Positions 1 through 11,234 of a stretch of DNA of 64,000 nucleotides are shown piece by piece; position 1 is the stretch's first letter; every line of letters begins with the position of its first letter. Made by a program: the position numbers and the translations under genes. Under the pieces are notes generated by a model. The model saw nothing but the letters and a program-made list of their open reading frames with translations, was not told where the DNA came from and did not search any database. Source of the DNA: Leptobrachium leishanense (Eukaryota > Chordata > Amphibia > Anura > Megophryidae); assembly GCA_009667805.1 (NCBI GenBank), contig CM019066.1, positions 113,512,190 to 113,576,189 of the forward strand, given 5' to 3'.

Positions 1-61
1 AGTCCTGGGAAAAAAAGTGAGGGAACTCACCCACGAATTCCACAACCCCTATTACCTGAAG

Positions 62-185
62 AAAATATATATATATTACGAGTATAGCAGTATGTGGTGA
101 TACCATTTTTATTGGGTTAGCATTACATTTAAAAGACAAGCTTTCAAGAGTGTAAACTGGAAACTATACTGATCAGTGAAAGGTA
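62..185 (+). repeat. Interspersed repeat fragment, 'acaagctttc' family
   Basis: This stretch matches 60540-60656 in the same orientation: both have a TA-rich start, 'tagcagt', a T-rich 'tttttattgg', 'acatttaaa', 'acaagctttc' and then 'actgatcag'. The superfamily is not identifiable by eye. The bases before it (10-30) share 'aaaaaaagtgaggg' and 'actcacc' with 40950-40977, so a second shared piece may lie upstream. Confidence 0.55.
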
Positions 186-226
186 TCACTATGTACAGGT
201 ATACTCATGATTGTGGCAACTGGACT

Positions 227-228
227 AA

Positions 229-261
<33 letters not shown>
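227..261. repeat. (TA)n microsatellite
   Basis: An almost pure run of about 17 TA dinucleotides, sitting directly before the 28-bp minisatellite. Confidence 0.95.
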
Positions 262-264
<3 letters not shown>

Positions 265-274
265 CAGGCACAGA

Positions 275-445
275 CCCCCCCAGAATTATATACACAGCGC
301 TGAATCCCCAGAATAACATACACAGCACTGAGCCCCCAGGATAATATACACAGCACTGAGCCCCCAGAATAATATGCACAGCACTGAGCCCCCAGAATAA
401 TATGCACAGCACTGAGCCCCCAAAATAATATGCACAGCACTGGTT
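275..445. repeat. 28-bp minisatellite, about 6 copies
   Basis: The unit contains 'cccccagaataatat' and 'cacagcactgag'. Unit starts at 333, 361 and 389 give a 28-bp period. The short minus-strand reading frames over it are translated repeat and not genes. The 3' end grades into irregular 'cagctc(t)catgg' copies at 450-540 that resemble the next, larger array. Confidence 0.9.
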
Positions 446-529
446 ATATGGATATATTTTCCCCAGTTCACATGGATATAATTGCCCTCAGCTCATATGG
501 GTATATATTGCCCTCAGCTCGTATGGATA

Positions 530-3500
530 ATGCCCCCCAGCTCTCATGGATAATACCCCCAGCTCTCATGGATAATGTCCCCAGGTCTCATGGATAATGC
601 CCCCCCCCACTATCATGGATAATGCCCCCCAGGTCTCATGGATAATGCCCCCCAGGTCTCATGGATAATGCCCCGCTCTCTCATGTATATTGCCCCCAGG
701 TCTCATGGATATTGCCCACCCAGGTCTCATGGATATTGCCCCCCAGGTCTCATGGATATTGCCCACCCCCAGGTCTCATGGATAATGCCCACCCCCAGGT
801 CTCATGGATAATGCCCCCCAGGTCTCATGGATAATGCCCCCAGGTCTCATGGATCATGGAAATTGCCCCAGGTCTCATGGCTATTGCCTCAGGTCTCATG
901 GCTATTGCCCCCCAGATCTCATGGCTATTGCCCCCAGATCTCATGGAAATTGCCCCCCAGGTCTCATGGCTACTGCCCCCAGGTCTCATGGCTATTGCCC
1001 CAGGTCTCATGGAAATTGCCCCCAGGACTCATGGATATTGCCCCCCAGGTCTCATGGATATTGCCCCCCAGGTCTCATGGATATTGCCCCCAGGTCTCAT
1101 GGATATTGCCCCAGGTCTCATGCATATTGCCCCAGGTGTCATGGAAATTGCCCCCAGGTCTCATTGATTGTGCCCCCAGGTCTCATGGAAATTGCCCCAG
1201 GTCTCATGCATATTGCCCCAGGTCTCATGGATATTGCCCCCCAGGTCTCATGGATATTGCCCCCAGGTCTCATGGAAATTGCCCCCCAGGTCTCATGCAT
1301 ATTGCCCCCCAGGTCACATGCATATTGCCCCCAGGTCTCATGGAAATTGCCCCCCAGGTCTCATGGAAATTGCCCCCAGGTTCTCATGGCTATTGCCCCC
1401 AGGTCTCATGGCTATTGCCCCCAGGTCTCATGGAAATTGCCCCCCAGGACTCATGCATATTGCCTCAGGTCTCATTGATTGTGCCCCCAGGTCTCATGGC
1501 TATTGCCCCCAGATCTCATGGAAATTGCCCCCAGGTCTCATGGCTACTGCCCCCAGGTCTCATGGCTATTGCCCCAGGTCTCATGGAAATTGCCCCCCAG
1601 GACTCATGATATTGCCCCAAGGTCTCATGGATATTGCCCCCAGGTCTCATGGATATTGCCCCCCAGGTCTCATGCATATTGCCCCCAGGTGTCATGGAAA
1701 TTGCCCCCAGGTCTCATTGATTGTGCCCCCAGGTCTCATGGAAATTGCCCCAGGTCTCATGCATATTGCCCCAGGTCTCATGGATATTGCCCCCAGGTCT
1801 CATGGATATTGCCCCCAGGGCTCATGGAAATTGCCCCCCAGGTCTCATGCATATTGCCCCCCAGGTCTCATGCATATTGCCCCCAGGTCTCATGGAAATT
1901 GCCCCCCAGGTCTCATGGCTATTGCCCCCAGGTCTCATGGCTATTGCCCCCAGGTCTCATGGAAATTGCCCCCCAGGACTCATGCATATTGCCCCAGGTC
2001 TCATTGATTGTGCCCCCAGGTCTCATGGAAATTGCCCCCCAGGTGTCATGGAAATTGCCCCCCAGGTCTCATGCATATTGCCCACAGGTGTCATGGAAAT
2101 TGCCCCCAGGTCTCATTGATTGTGCCCCCAGGTCTCATGGAAATGCCCCCCAGGTCTCATGCATATTGCCCCCAGGTGTCATGGAAATGCCCCAGGTCTC
2201 ATTGATTGTGCCCCCAGGTCTCATGGAAATTGCCCCCAGGTCTCATGCATATTGCCCCCCAGGTCTCATGGAAATTGTCCCCCAGGTCTCATGGAAATTG
2301 CCCCCAGGTCTCATGGAAATTGTCCCCCAGGTCTCATGGAAATGTCCCCCAGGTCTCATGGATATTGCCCACCCCCAGGTCTCATGGATATTGCCCCCAG
2401 GTCTCATGGCTAGTGCCCCCAGGTCTCATGGAAATTGCCCCCAGGTCTCATGGAAATTGCCCCAGGTCTCATGGCTATTGCCCCCAGGTCTCATGGCTAT
2501 TGCCCCCCAGGTCTCATGGCTATTGCCCCCAGGTCTCATGGAAATTGCCCCCCAGGTCTCATGGCTATTGCTCCCAGCTCTCATGGCTATTGCCCCCAGG
2601 TCTCATGGAAATTGCCCCCAGGACTCATGGATATTGCCCCCCAGGTCTCATGCATATGGCCCCCAGGTCTCATGGATATTGCCCCCCAGGTCTCATGCAT
2701 ATTGCCCCCAGGTGTCATGGAAATTGCCCCCAGGTCTCATTGATTGTGCCCCCAGGTCTCATGGAAATTGCCCCAGGTCTCATGCATATTGCCCCCCAGG
2801 TCTCATGGAAATTGTCCCCCAGGTCTCATGGAAATTGCCCCCAGGTCTCATGGAAATTGTCCCCCAGGTCTCATGGAAATTGTCCCCCAGGTCTCATGGA
2901 TATTGCCCACCCCCAGGTCTCATGGATATTGCCCCCCCAGGTCTCATGGCTAGTGCCCCCAGGTCTCATGGAAATTGCCCCCAGGTCTCATGGAAATTGC
3001 CCCAGGTCTCATGGCTATTGCCCCCAGGTCTCATGGCTATTGCCCCCCAGGTCTCATGGCTATTGCCCCCAGGTCTCATGGAAATTGCCCCCCAGGTCTC
3101 ATGGCTATTGCTCCCAGCTCTCATGGCTATTGCCCCCAGGTCTCATGGAAATTGCCCCCCAGGACTCATGGATATTGCCCCCCAGGTCTCATGCATATGG
3201 CCCCCAGGTCTCATGGATATTGCCCCCCAGGTCTCATGCATATTCCCCCAGGTGTCATGGAAATTGCCCCCAGGTCTCATTGATTGTGCCCCCAGGTCTC
3301 ATGGCTATTGCCCCCAGGTCTCATGGAAATTGCCCCCCAGGACTCATGCATATTGCCCCAGGTCTCATTGATTGTGCCCCCAGGTCTCATGGAAATTGCC
3401 CCCCAGGTGTCATGGAAATTGCCCCCAGGTCTCATGCATATTGCCCCCAGGTGTCATGGAAATTGCCCCCAGGTCTCATTGATTGTGCCCCCAGGTCTCA

Positions 3501-5040
3501 TGGAAATTGCCCCCCAGGTCTCATGCATATTGCCCCCAGGTGTCATGGAAATTGCCCCAGGTCTCATTGATTGTGCCCCCAGGTCTCATGGAAATTGCCC
3601 CCAGGTCTCATGCATATTGCCCCCCAGGTCTCATGGAAATTGTCCCCAGGTCTCATGGAAATTGTCCCCAGGTCTCATGGAAATTGTCCCCAGGTCTCAT
3701 GGATATTGCCCACCCCCAGGTCTCATGGATATTGCCCCCCCAGGTCTCATGGCTAGTGCCCCCAGGTCTCATGGAAATTGCCCCCAGGTCTCATGGAAAT
3801 TGCCCCAGGTCTCATGGCTATTGCCCCCAGGTCTCATGGCTATTGCCCCCCAGGTCTCATGGCTATTGCCCCCAGGTCTCATGGAAATTGCCCCCCAGGT
3901 CTCATGGCTATTGCTCCCAGCTCTCATGGCTATTGCCCCCAGGTCTCATGGAAATTGCCCCCAGGACTCATGGATATTGCCCCCCAGGTCTCATGCATAT
4001 GGCCCCCAGGTCTCATGGATATTGCCCCCCCAGGTCTCATGCATATTGCCCCCAGGTGTCATGGAAATTGCCCCCAGGTCTCATTGATTGTGCCCCCAGG
4101 TCTCATGGAAATTGCCCCAGGTCTCATGCATATTGCCCCCCAGGTCTCATGGAAATTGTCCCCAGGTCTCATGGAAATGCCCCCAGGTCTCATGGAAATT
4201 GTCCCCCAGGTCTCATGGAATTGTCCCCAGGTCTCATGGATATTGCCCACCCCCAGGTCTCATGGATATTGCCCCCCCAGTCTCATGGCTAGTGCCCCCA
4301 GGTCTCATGGAAATTGCCCCCAGGTCTCATGGAAATTGCCCCAGGTCTCATGGCTATTGCCCCCAGGTCTCATGGCTAATTGCCCCCAGGTCTCATGGCT
4401 ATTGCCCCCAGGTCTCATGGAAATTGCCCCCCAGGTCTCATGGCTATTGCTCCCAGCTCTCATGGCTATTGCCCCAGGTCTCATGGAAATTGCCCCCAGG
4501 ACTCATGGATATTGCCCCCAGGTCTCATGCATATGGCCCCCAGGTCTCATGGATATTGCCCCCCAGGTCTCATGCATATTGCCCCCAGGTGTCATGGAAA
4601 TTGCCCCAGGTCTCATTGATTGTGCCCCCAGGTCTCATGGAAATTGCCCCAGGTCTCATGCATATTGCCCCAGGTCTCATGGATATTGCCCCCAGGTCTC
4701 ATGGATATTGCCCCCAGGTCTCATGGAAATTGCCCCCCAGGTCTCATGCATATTGCCCACCAGGTCTCATACATATTGCCCCCAGGTCTCATGGATATTG
4801 CCCCCCAGGTCTCATGGAAATTGCCCCCAGGTCTCATGGATATTGCCCCCCAGGTCTCATGGAAATTCCAGGTCTCATGGAAATTGCCCCCAGGTCTCAT
4901 GGATATTGCCCCCCATGTCATGGATATTGCCCCAAGGTCTCATGGATAGTGCCCCCGTGTCATGGATATTGCCCCAGGTCTCATGGATAGTGCCCCGTGT
5001 CATGGATATTGCCCCCAGGTCTCATGGATAGTGCCCCCAG
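530..5040. repeat. Giant 22-bp minisatellite with higher-order blocks
   Basis: About 4.5 kb of head-to-tail units built on 'ccccaggtctcatgg' followed by a variable 4-6 bases (atatt, aaatt, ctatt, catatt, attgattg) and 'gc'. The C run varies from 4 to 6, so units are 21-23 bp. Because the array is nearly stop-free, it gives long reading frames in all plus frames (up to 630 codons of repeated Pro-Arg/Gln-Ser-His/Trp-Gly patterns). No start context, splice logic or non-repeat domain supports a protein. The block marked by the rare variant 'ggctagtgcc' recurs near 2411, 2951, 3754 and 4290, so there is a higher-order period of about 540 bp with one longer interval. Confidence 0.95.
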
Positions 5041-5325
5041 CTCACCTCCGCTTCTTCTTTGCTGTGGACGCCGCCGCCCCTGCACATTGCAGGCGGCCGC
5101 GTGCTTCCTGCTTCAACGCCGCTGACAGGAAGTGAAGCTGAGCGGCTCCACTTCCGGTCAGCGGGATATTGCCCCCAGGTCTCATGGATAGTGCCCCCAG
5201 CTCACCTCCGCTTCTTCTTTGCTGTGGACGCCGCCGCCGCTGCACATTGCAGGCGGCCGCGTGCTTCCTGCTTCAACGCCGCTGACAGGAAGTGAAGCTG
5301 AGCGGCTCCACTTCCGGTCAGCGGG
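5005..5325. repeat. 160-bp GC-rich tandem duplication
   Basis: The segment starting 'ctcacctccgcttcttcttt' at 5041 restarts at 5201, with a matching lead-in from the minisatellite, so the unit is 160 bp. The two copies are almost identical. The first has 'ccgccgcccctgcac' where the second has 'ccgccgccgctgcac'. The unit includes a NotI-like 'gcggccgc' and 'cttccggtcagcggg'. Confidence 0.95.
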
Positions 5326-5375
5326 CCGTTCTAACAGGATGCACGCGGCCGCCGGCAATGTGCGGCGGCGGCGTT
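5229..5375. repeat. Inverted repeat around GC-rich segment
   Basis: 'gcacgcggccgccggcaatg' at 5341 onward is close to the reverse complement of the 'cattgcaggcggccgcgtgc' part of the 160-bp unit at about 5246. The direct duplication is therefore followed by an inverted partial copy. The CpG-dense block ends near 5460. Confidence 0.7.
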
Positions 5376-5479
5376 CGGGCTCGGGCCACAGCGGGAACGC
5401 TGCGGGAAGTGGGAGAAGTGCGGGAACGCCGTTCCCGCGCGTTCCCGCTCGACTCGAGCCCTGCATATATACACTTTAA

Positions 5480-6840
5480 CGGAAATAAAAAAGTAATGGC
5501 AAGGAGGCTAGTATACGGTTCATATACATAAGGTAAATATTTATCGTTTTACTTTGATATAAAGGAAAGACTGTAGTTATGATAATGTTCGTGATAAGGA
5601 CACGTGTTTCATATTTTTATCAAGAAGAAATAGACCTCAATTAACTCCTATTGATCGTCTCAAAAGAATAACATCCGTTCAAATTGTTGTGCGTTTCCTA
5701 TATTTCCAGTAAATGTATGCATTACCATGATTGATTTGACTTTGTTCCATAGAACGCTTTTAGTATTTCTCAATAGGTACCGCTTCATTTATGCTAATTA
5801 ACTATTATAAAATCTGGTTTTCAAGTGTAAGTTGTGGCTCATCCATCTCTCCCTTAAAGGAATTAAAAACAAATGGATTCAAGCAGCTTCATTCTGATCT
5901 TCTGAGCACAGCTGTCTTGCTATCGACTCCTCTGAGGAGTGATCAATACCACATAGGAGATACTGTATGTCTGAAGGAATCGAGAATTCTCGTAGCTCAC
6001 AAAGGTAGAGAATTGGAAGGAGATAAGGGATGACACTGTGTGGTTTAATGTCCATACATCTTACAACTCTACACTGCAAAAAGTCAAAATTGTAGAATAA
6101 TAAAAGTTGTGTAGTGCCTATACACTGCCTTTATTAATGGAGTCAGTCAAAGGTGGGTTGACGTCCTATAGGCACATGAGGATTTTCATTTACATTCCAA
6201 ACATGGTAGAAAATAATATTATATTTATTAGACTGTTGTATTATTCATTCCAGTAGCTTTTTGATCAGCTCTGCACTATATATTGGTTTGACCTTATGGT
6301 TTCAATGTCTGTCGTCTAATAGTCATAAAGTTACAGTAGAATGTTTTAGGTCCAGCCAGCTCCAACAGACTTTATACGTCATCCCTACATAAATTAACAT
6401 CAAACAAGTCATTAAGATGTTCCGGTACGACTGATGATAGCATTTTGAATAGATTTTCTGAAAATTAATTACCAGATCATAAAATGTAAAATAATGTTTA
6501 AGGAATTATATCACTAAATGAGTTCAATACCTAATAATAGATAATGCACCATGCTACTTAAACTGATGTAGCATTAGGATAAACAAAGCTAGAACATAAA
6601 GACCAACCAACCCAGTATCACCTGCCACAATTACCAACCGCTTATTCTTTTCAACAAATGCTTATGCTGGTCATTGAATAGTGTATGCAATTGCCCCGCA
6701 AACACACCTTCATATATTTACCACATTGTATAACTCATTCTGCCGCTTTGTGCTACAATGTAACTACATGACCCACCATTGTGACATGTTAAAAGAGCTA
6801 AACTGGCCATCGCTAGAATCTAGACGCACCCTTCACCTTT
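5480..6840. other. AT-rich DNA with no recognised feature
   Basis: I see no coding domain, tandem array or terminal inverted repeat here. The short open frames (for example 5791-6033) lack any recognisable motif. Confidence 0.6.
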
Positions 6841-6844
6841 CCAA

Positions 6845-7215
6845 CCTGGGGCTTCATTCCATACCTCCCACTAAAACGGGGGCGCTAGGGAGAAAAAACT
6901 GCGCCTGCAGTTTTCTCCCTAGAACCCCTGTTTTAACGGGAGATTACAATGCAGGCACTTAAAAAGCTGCCTGCATTGTTACTGGGCGCTAAGCCCCGGG
7001 ATCCACATGGCAGCACTAAGCGCCACCGCGCTTATCCTCTCAATGGAGTCCATAGGACTCCATTGAGTTTCTCCTGTGCCTCGCGAGATCCGGCAGGTCA
7101 GCGTAGTGATCCGCAGGGAGAGACGGGGGGACTTTTCCGCAGCCAGACTTAACCGCAGCCGGACATTAATCAGCGTTAGGACTTTGTAATCCTAACGCTG
7201 ATTAACACTTTGAGC
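6845..7215 (-). mobile_element. Short GC-rich inverted-repeat element (GGGC-family member)
   Basis: This segment is related to 36113-36536 in the opposite orientation. Both have an arm with 'taaaac(a)gggg/ga', a Cys-codon-like 'gcaggcac...gctgcctgcattg' block, a 'gcgctaagcccc' block and 'caatggagtc...atgga' sequence. It contains two internal hairpins: about 6870-6937 (arms 'taaaacgggg...agggaga' and 'tctccct...ctgtttta') and 7166-7205 (arm 'ttaatcagcgttagga'). The following 'catgttaagcataggg' also occurs in related form at 55692 and 58113. It is probably non-autonomous; no coding capacity. Confidence 0.55.
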
Positions 7216-7739
7216 TCGCCATGTTAAGCATAGGGAGCGCAAAGTACAGTAACCTCACGCTGAAAAGTGCAAGGTACCAAACGGAAACGGGTTACTTAAC
7301 CACAACTCCAGACTCTACATGCTCAAGGACTACAAAGGTATCCACGATTCGACCATGACTTCATTCAAGCCATTCCTCTGCTTCACTCCTGCTGCGTGCA
7401 TATTTCTCTGCATTTTATGTATAATCCCCATGCTGATTATTTTTCCCTTTAATGTCTTCCCTCCATTTCTGTTAGTTTTTGTACTATCAAATCCTTTGTT
7501 TCCCCACCATGCTTCTGCCTCCCCTCCCCCACCTCCTCCTCCCCTTCCTCCCCCTTGCATCTCATTACCTAACAGCTCTGCCTTTCCTTCATTCAGCTGA
7601 TCACACACAGCCACAACTCCAGACTCTGCACTCTGCATTGCCACTCCACCTGTAGCCAATTTATTCTAATGAACCTGTGGCTTGCTATTCTCTCTCTAGC
7701 CACCAGATCCACACTCCCCAGCTCCCCTTCTGTTTCACT

Positions 7740-7916
7740 CACCCCTGTCTTTTAGATTGTAAACTCAAGGGATGCCAGTAGGACAATTATCCTAAGGGCA
7801 GGGCCATCTGTTCCGTATGTGTTCTAGTATGTCTCATCTCTGCACTCCCCCATTGTACAGCGCTGCGGAATATGCTGGCACTTTATAAATACAGAATAAT
7901 AATAATAATAATAATC
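7740..7916 (+). mobile_element. LINE 3' tail with (AAT)n end
   Basis: The text 'gattgtaaactcaaggg', 'cagggccatctgttcc', 'tgtacagcgctgcggaata' and 'ctttataaata', followed by (ATA)n, is the familiar 3' tail of an L2/CR1-type LINE or a SINE that borrows it. Upstream 7300-7740 is pyrimidine-rich and may belong to the same insertion, but I recognise no RT motif there. Confidence 0.65.
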
Positions 7917-7920
7917 ATTG

Positions 7921-7928
7921 GCTATCAG
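7921..7928. repeat. 8-bp target-site duplication, left (hAT)
   Basis: 'gctatcag' immediately before the terminal 'tagggatgagc'. It is identical to 18819-18826. Confidence 0.95.
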
Positions 7929-8329
7929 TAGGGATGAGCTGTTCGGTTCGATCGGTTTGGAGTTTGCATCGAACATAGCCTGTTCGCGAACTACGAACAT
8001 TTCCGCCTGTTCACCGCGTGTTCGCCCACAATGCACCACAATGGACCACAATGAACTTTTCCACTGGCCTGAAGCTTGTAATTGGCTACAGCCTTGCACC
8101 TGACCACAGGTCAGGTGCAAGACAGGTTCAAGACTATGCCAATCATGGCTCAGAGTCCTGATTGGGCAAATTTTGCCCAATCATGGGCTCACAGAGCTAA
8201 ATCCCGCAGCACACTATATATGGCTTCACACAGCGCTTCTGCACGTGTTTGAGAGGAGATCTGAGAGGAGATTGATCTTGTGTTAGTGTGTGTTCTTAAT
8301 GCCAGTCTGCTATCAGCTACTGGGGGGGT

Positions 8330-8960
8330 CTCATCTACTGGGGGGGGGGTCTCATTTCTACCAAATATCTGGGAATTGTTGTAATCTTTGTGTTCTCACT
8401 CCCAGCAACTATTTTGGGGGCACAGTCATTTCTACAAAATATTTGTGAATTGAGGTAATCTGAGGTAATTTTTGTGTTCTCACTCCCAGCAACTATTTTG
8501 GGGGCTCAGTAATTTCTACAAAATATTTGTGAATTGAGGTAATCAGAGGTAATCTGCCACGCAGAATTTTGGGGGCTCAGTAATTTCTACAAAATATTTG
8601 TGAATTGAGGTAATCTGTGTCTTGTCACTGCCAGACAGAATTTTGGGGGCTCAGTAATTTCTACAAAATATTTGGGAATTGAGGTGATCTGTGTCTTGTC
8701 ACTGCCAGTGCCACACAGTATTTTGGGGGTCAGTAATTTCTACAAAATATTTGTGAATTGAGGTAATACGTGTGTTCTCACTGGCTGCCACCCATCAGGG
8801 GTCTCACTGATTTATAGGAGGTTTCTGAGATTTGTAATCTGTGTCTTCTCACTGCCAGCTATCAGGGAGTCCCACATACTTCTAGCAGATTTCTGCGAAT
8901 TGTAATTTGTGTCTTGTCACTGCCACCCATCAGGGGGTCTCACTGATTTATAGGAGGTAT
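8330..8960. repeat. Imperfect 70-90-bp repeats in hAT 5' region
   Basis: Units share 'ttttgggggctcagtaattt', 'ctacaaaatatttg' and 'gaattgaggtaatc', recurring around 8412, 8500, 8570, 8641 and 8722, with a related 'tcagggggtctcact' pair at 8795 and 8930. They lie upstream of the transposase start, in the position of a leader or subterminal region. No coding function is apparent. Confidence 0.8.
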
Positions 8961-9104
8961 CTGGGAATTGTAATCTGTGTCTTGTCACTGGCTGCCAGCT
9001 ATCAGGGTGTCTCATTGAGTTATACCAGAGTTCTGGAAATCTTTAATCTTTATACCAGAGTTGAATCAGAGTTCTGTATATCTTTAATCTATATATCACT
9101 CGCC

Positions 9105-9995
9105 ATGTCAGAAAGACCAAAAAGGACAGGCAGACGCTCCCAGACACAGATAAGAGGGCAAGCAGCCTCTGTGTCAGAAGGTTGTGCCTCTGGTCGTCGT
9201 GGACGTGGTGCATCCTCTGCAGGGGCACGCTTGTCCTTTCTAACTGGTGCTGGCCGTCTTAAGCAGCAGCAACATACAGAGGATTTGGTGGATTGGCTAA
9301 CCAGGCCATCCTCATCCTCCGAACTATCATACACGGAGGAGTCAGCTGAATTGTTTGACTACAATGAGAGTGACATGCTGCTTGAGGATGCGCAGCAAGT
9401 ACAGTGCTCTGATTCAATCTCTGAGGTTGAGGAAGGGAGTATAATTAACCTAGAGGAAGGGGGTGCCAGTGATGACACACAAACAACTGGCACTCATGTT
9501 GCCCCAGCAGCTGCAGAATACTGCCAAGTTGGCTCCAGTGACGAGGAGATAGGGGGTGATGATGACAATGATGATGAGGTCACTGACTCCACCTGGGTGC
9601 CTGATCGAACAGAGGAGTCAAGTGAGGAGGAGGAGGAGGCACAACAAACACGAGGCACAACGTCCTCTATGACCAACCATAGCACTAGCCAGTCCAAGGC
9701 ATCAGATGTCAGAGCTGCTCAGGTGCAGAGCGCTGTTGTCTCAAAGCACACATCCAGGAACTCTGCTGTCTGGGAGTTCTTTAAGAAATGTGCAGCAGAC
9801 CCCACCGTTGCTATTTGTAATCTATGTCAGATGAGGCTCAAGCATGGGAAAGACACCGGACGTTTGGGTACCACGTGCTTGAGGCGACATATGACCACCT
9901 ACCACACATCCCGTTGGCGCAAAACTTTGCGTAGGTCCTCCTCCTCCTCATCTGTCTCTACCCCCACTGTATGTCCTGCCATGTCATTGCCTACA
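9105..9995 (+). pseudogene. hAT transposase, N-terminal part with BED zinc finger
   Basis: The start chosen is the ATG at 9105 (MSERPKRTGR), because upstream codons translate the leader repeats. Residues 1-50 are basic (Arg/Lys/Gly/Ser), fitting nuclear and DNA binding. Residues 85-195 form long acidic runs (EE/DD). Near residues 222-265 a BED-type finger shows W-E-F-F, C-x2-C (CNLCQ) and H-x4-H (HMTTYH). BED fingers bind transposon ends in hAT transposases. The frame is open to the point where the gypsy LTR fragment starts at 9996; the rest of the protein resumes at 15364. Considered alone it could be mistaken for a ZBED-like host gene, but its location inside an element with terminal repeats and 8-bp duplications argues against that. 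Confidence 0.85.
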
Positions 9996-10247
9996 ACCTC
10001 TATTTCCTTAACCCCTGCCTATGTGTGTTTTGTTGGTTTGCCCTGCTTAACCCGGCCATTATGAAGGACCGGCTAGCTAGAGCATTGTGGGTTACTTTAT
10101 TCCGCAGGTTGTTTTTCTTTGCACTCCACCACTTTATTTGTGTTCATCATTCTCAGTATTACTGACCATAACCCGGCCATTTCTAAGGACCGGTTGGTCA
10201 GGGTCTGTTGGCTTACAGTCTGCAAGCGGGGTTACCCGATCCTGACA
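9996..10247 (+). repeat. Truncated 5' LTR of gypsy element
   Basis: This aligns over 252 bp with 15114-15363, the last 250 bp of the 3' LTR, and ends in the same 'gatcctgaca'. Differences are few: a 2-bp indel after 'tttatttgt' and a handful of substitutions. The first roughly 574 bp of the LTR (as seen at 14540-15113) are missing, so the U3-side promoter region is absent on this side. Left breakpoint: 'ctacaacctc'. Confidence 0.9.
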
Positions 10248-10260
10248 TTACGCTAGGGCC

Positions 10261-11199
10261 ATGGACCCTGGAGACATAGGTCAGCAGCTCGCTGCATGCG
10301 CCTCTCGTGTCGATGAATTAGACCACCGCATGGATGCCTTTGCTCAGGCTATACAAACCATTCTTGTCCGTACTGCCTATTTGCAGCCTGAACCACAGGT
10401 GGCGACCCCTGCCCTGGTCCTGCAATCCCACACACCTGAGGTTGCTTTACCTGCCTCCCATGTATCCATGAATTTTCCTATTCGTTTTGGTGGGGAACAG
10501 ACTGGGTGTCGTGGCTTTTTGCCTCAGGTCAGCATTCATTTTGAACTAAACCATAGAATGTATGTTTCAGATCGTGCCCGTGTGGGATTTATGATAAATC
10601 ATTTGTCTGGTAGAGCCCTAGCATGGGCTAACCCATTGTGGGAAAATGATGATGCCGTGGTCTATAACTACCACAACTTTGTACGTGCTCTCAGACGCAC
10701 CTTTGATCCTCCTGGTCGTTCGAAGAGGGCTGGGAGATCCCTGCTCAGAATTAAGCAAGGTTCCAGGTCTGTTGCAGATTATGCCATAGACTTCAAAACC
10801 CTAGTAGCAGAGGTTGATTGGACTAATGATTGCCTTGTATTGCTTTTCCAGGAGGGCCTTTCTGATACTATCCTAGATGAGATAGCAGCTAAGAATTTGC
10901 CTTAGGAGTTAGAAGATTTGATCGATTACGTGATTGATATTGATAACAGAATCAGGGATAGAGCTAAACACAGAGAGAGACCCAGAAAAAGCGTTGCTAG
11001 GGTTCCTACACGAGGTTCCGTTAGCCCACCATCTCGCACTTCACAGGTCTCTGATACCGAACCCATGCAATTGGGTCACACCAAATTGACAGAAGAAGAG
11101 AAATCCTATAGGCGTAGAGAGGGTCTTTGCCTATATTGTGGACTTGGGGGGCACCAACGCCTTAAGTGCCCATCACGCCCGGAAAACGCTAGCACCTAA
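10261..11199 (+). pseudogene. Gag of chromovirus, one nonsense codon
   Basis: Starts at the ATG at 10261, 13 bases after the LTR fragment (MDPGDIGQQL), a typical start for this group. Residues 1-50 look coiled-coil-like. Residues 80-215 have the retrotransposon-gag capsid pattern (FPIRFGGEQ, WANPLW, YHNFVRALRRTFDPP). A TAG at 10903-10905 stops the frame; the same frame reopens immediately and runs to the TAA at 11197-11199. The downstream part contains a zinc knuckle, C-x2-C-x4-H-x4-C ([14 protein letters not shown]), which binds the RNA genome. Gag would assemble the cytoplasmic particle. The single nonsense codon separates capsid from nucleocapsid. Confidence 0.9.
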
Positions 11200-11234
11200 G
11201 TCGTAGGAGGGGACCGGCCTTAGGTGTTCTTACT

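Noticed and set aside
804..5031. Long open frames (up to 630 codons) in all three plus frames
   Set aside because: They are translations of the 22-bp minisatellite in every frame. No domain, no codon bias difference and no splice or promoter evidence.
530..5040. CRISPR-like regularly repeated array
   Set aside because: Units are contiguous, variable and without unique spacers, and the surroundings are eukaryotic transposons with no cas genes.
7319..7659. Pro-rich and Gly-rich open frames on opposite strands
   Set aside because: They come from a CCT/CCC-rich low-complexity tract (7510-7560) with no conserved motif.
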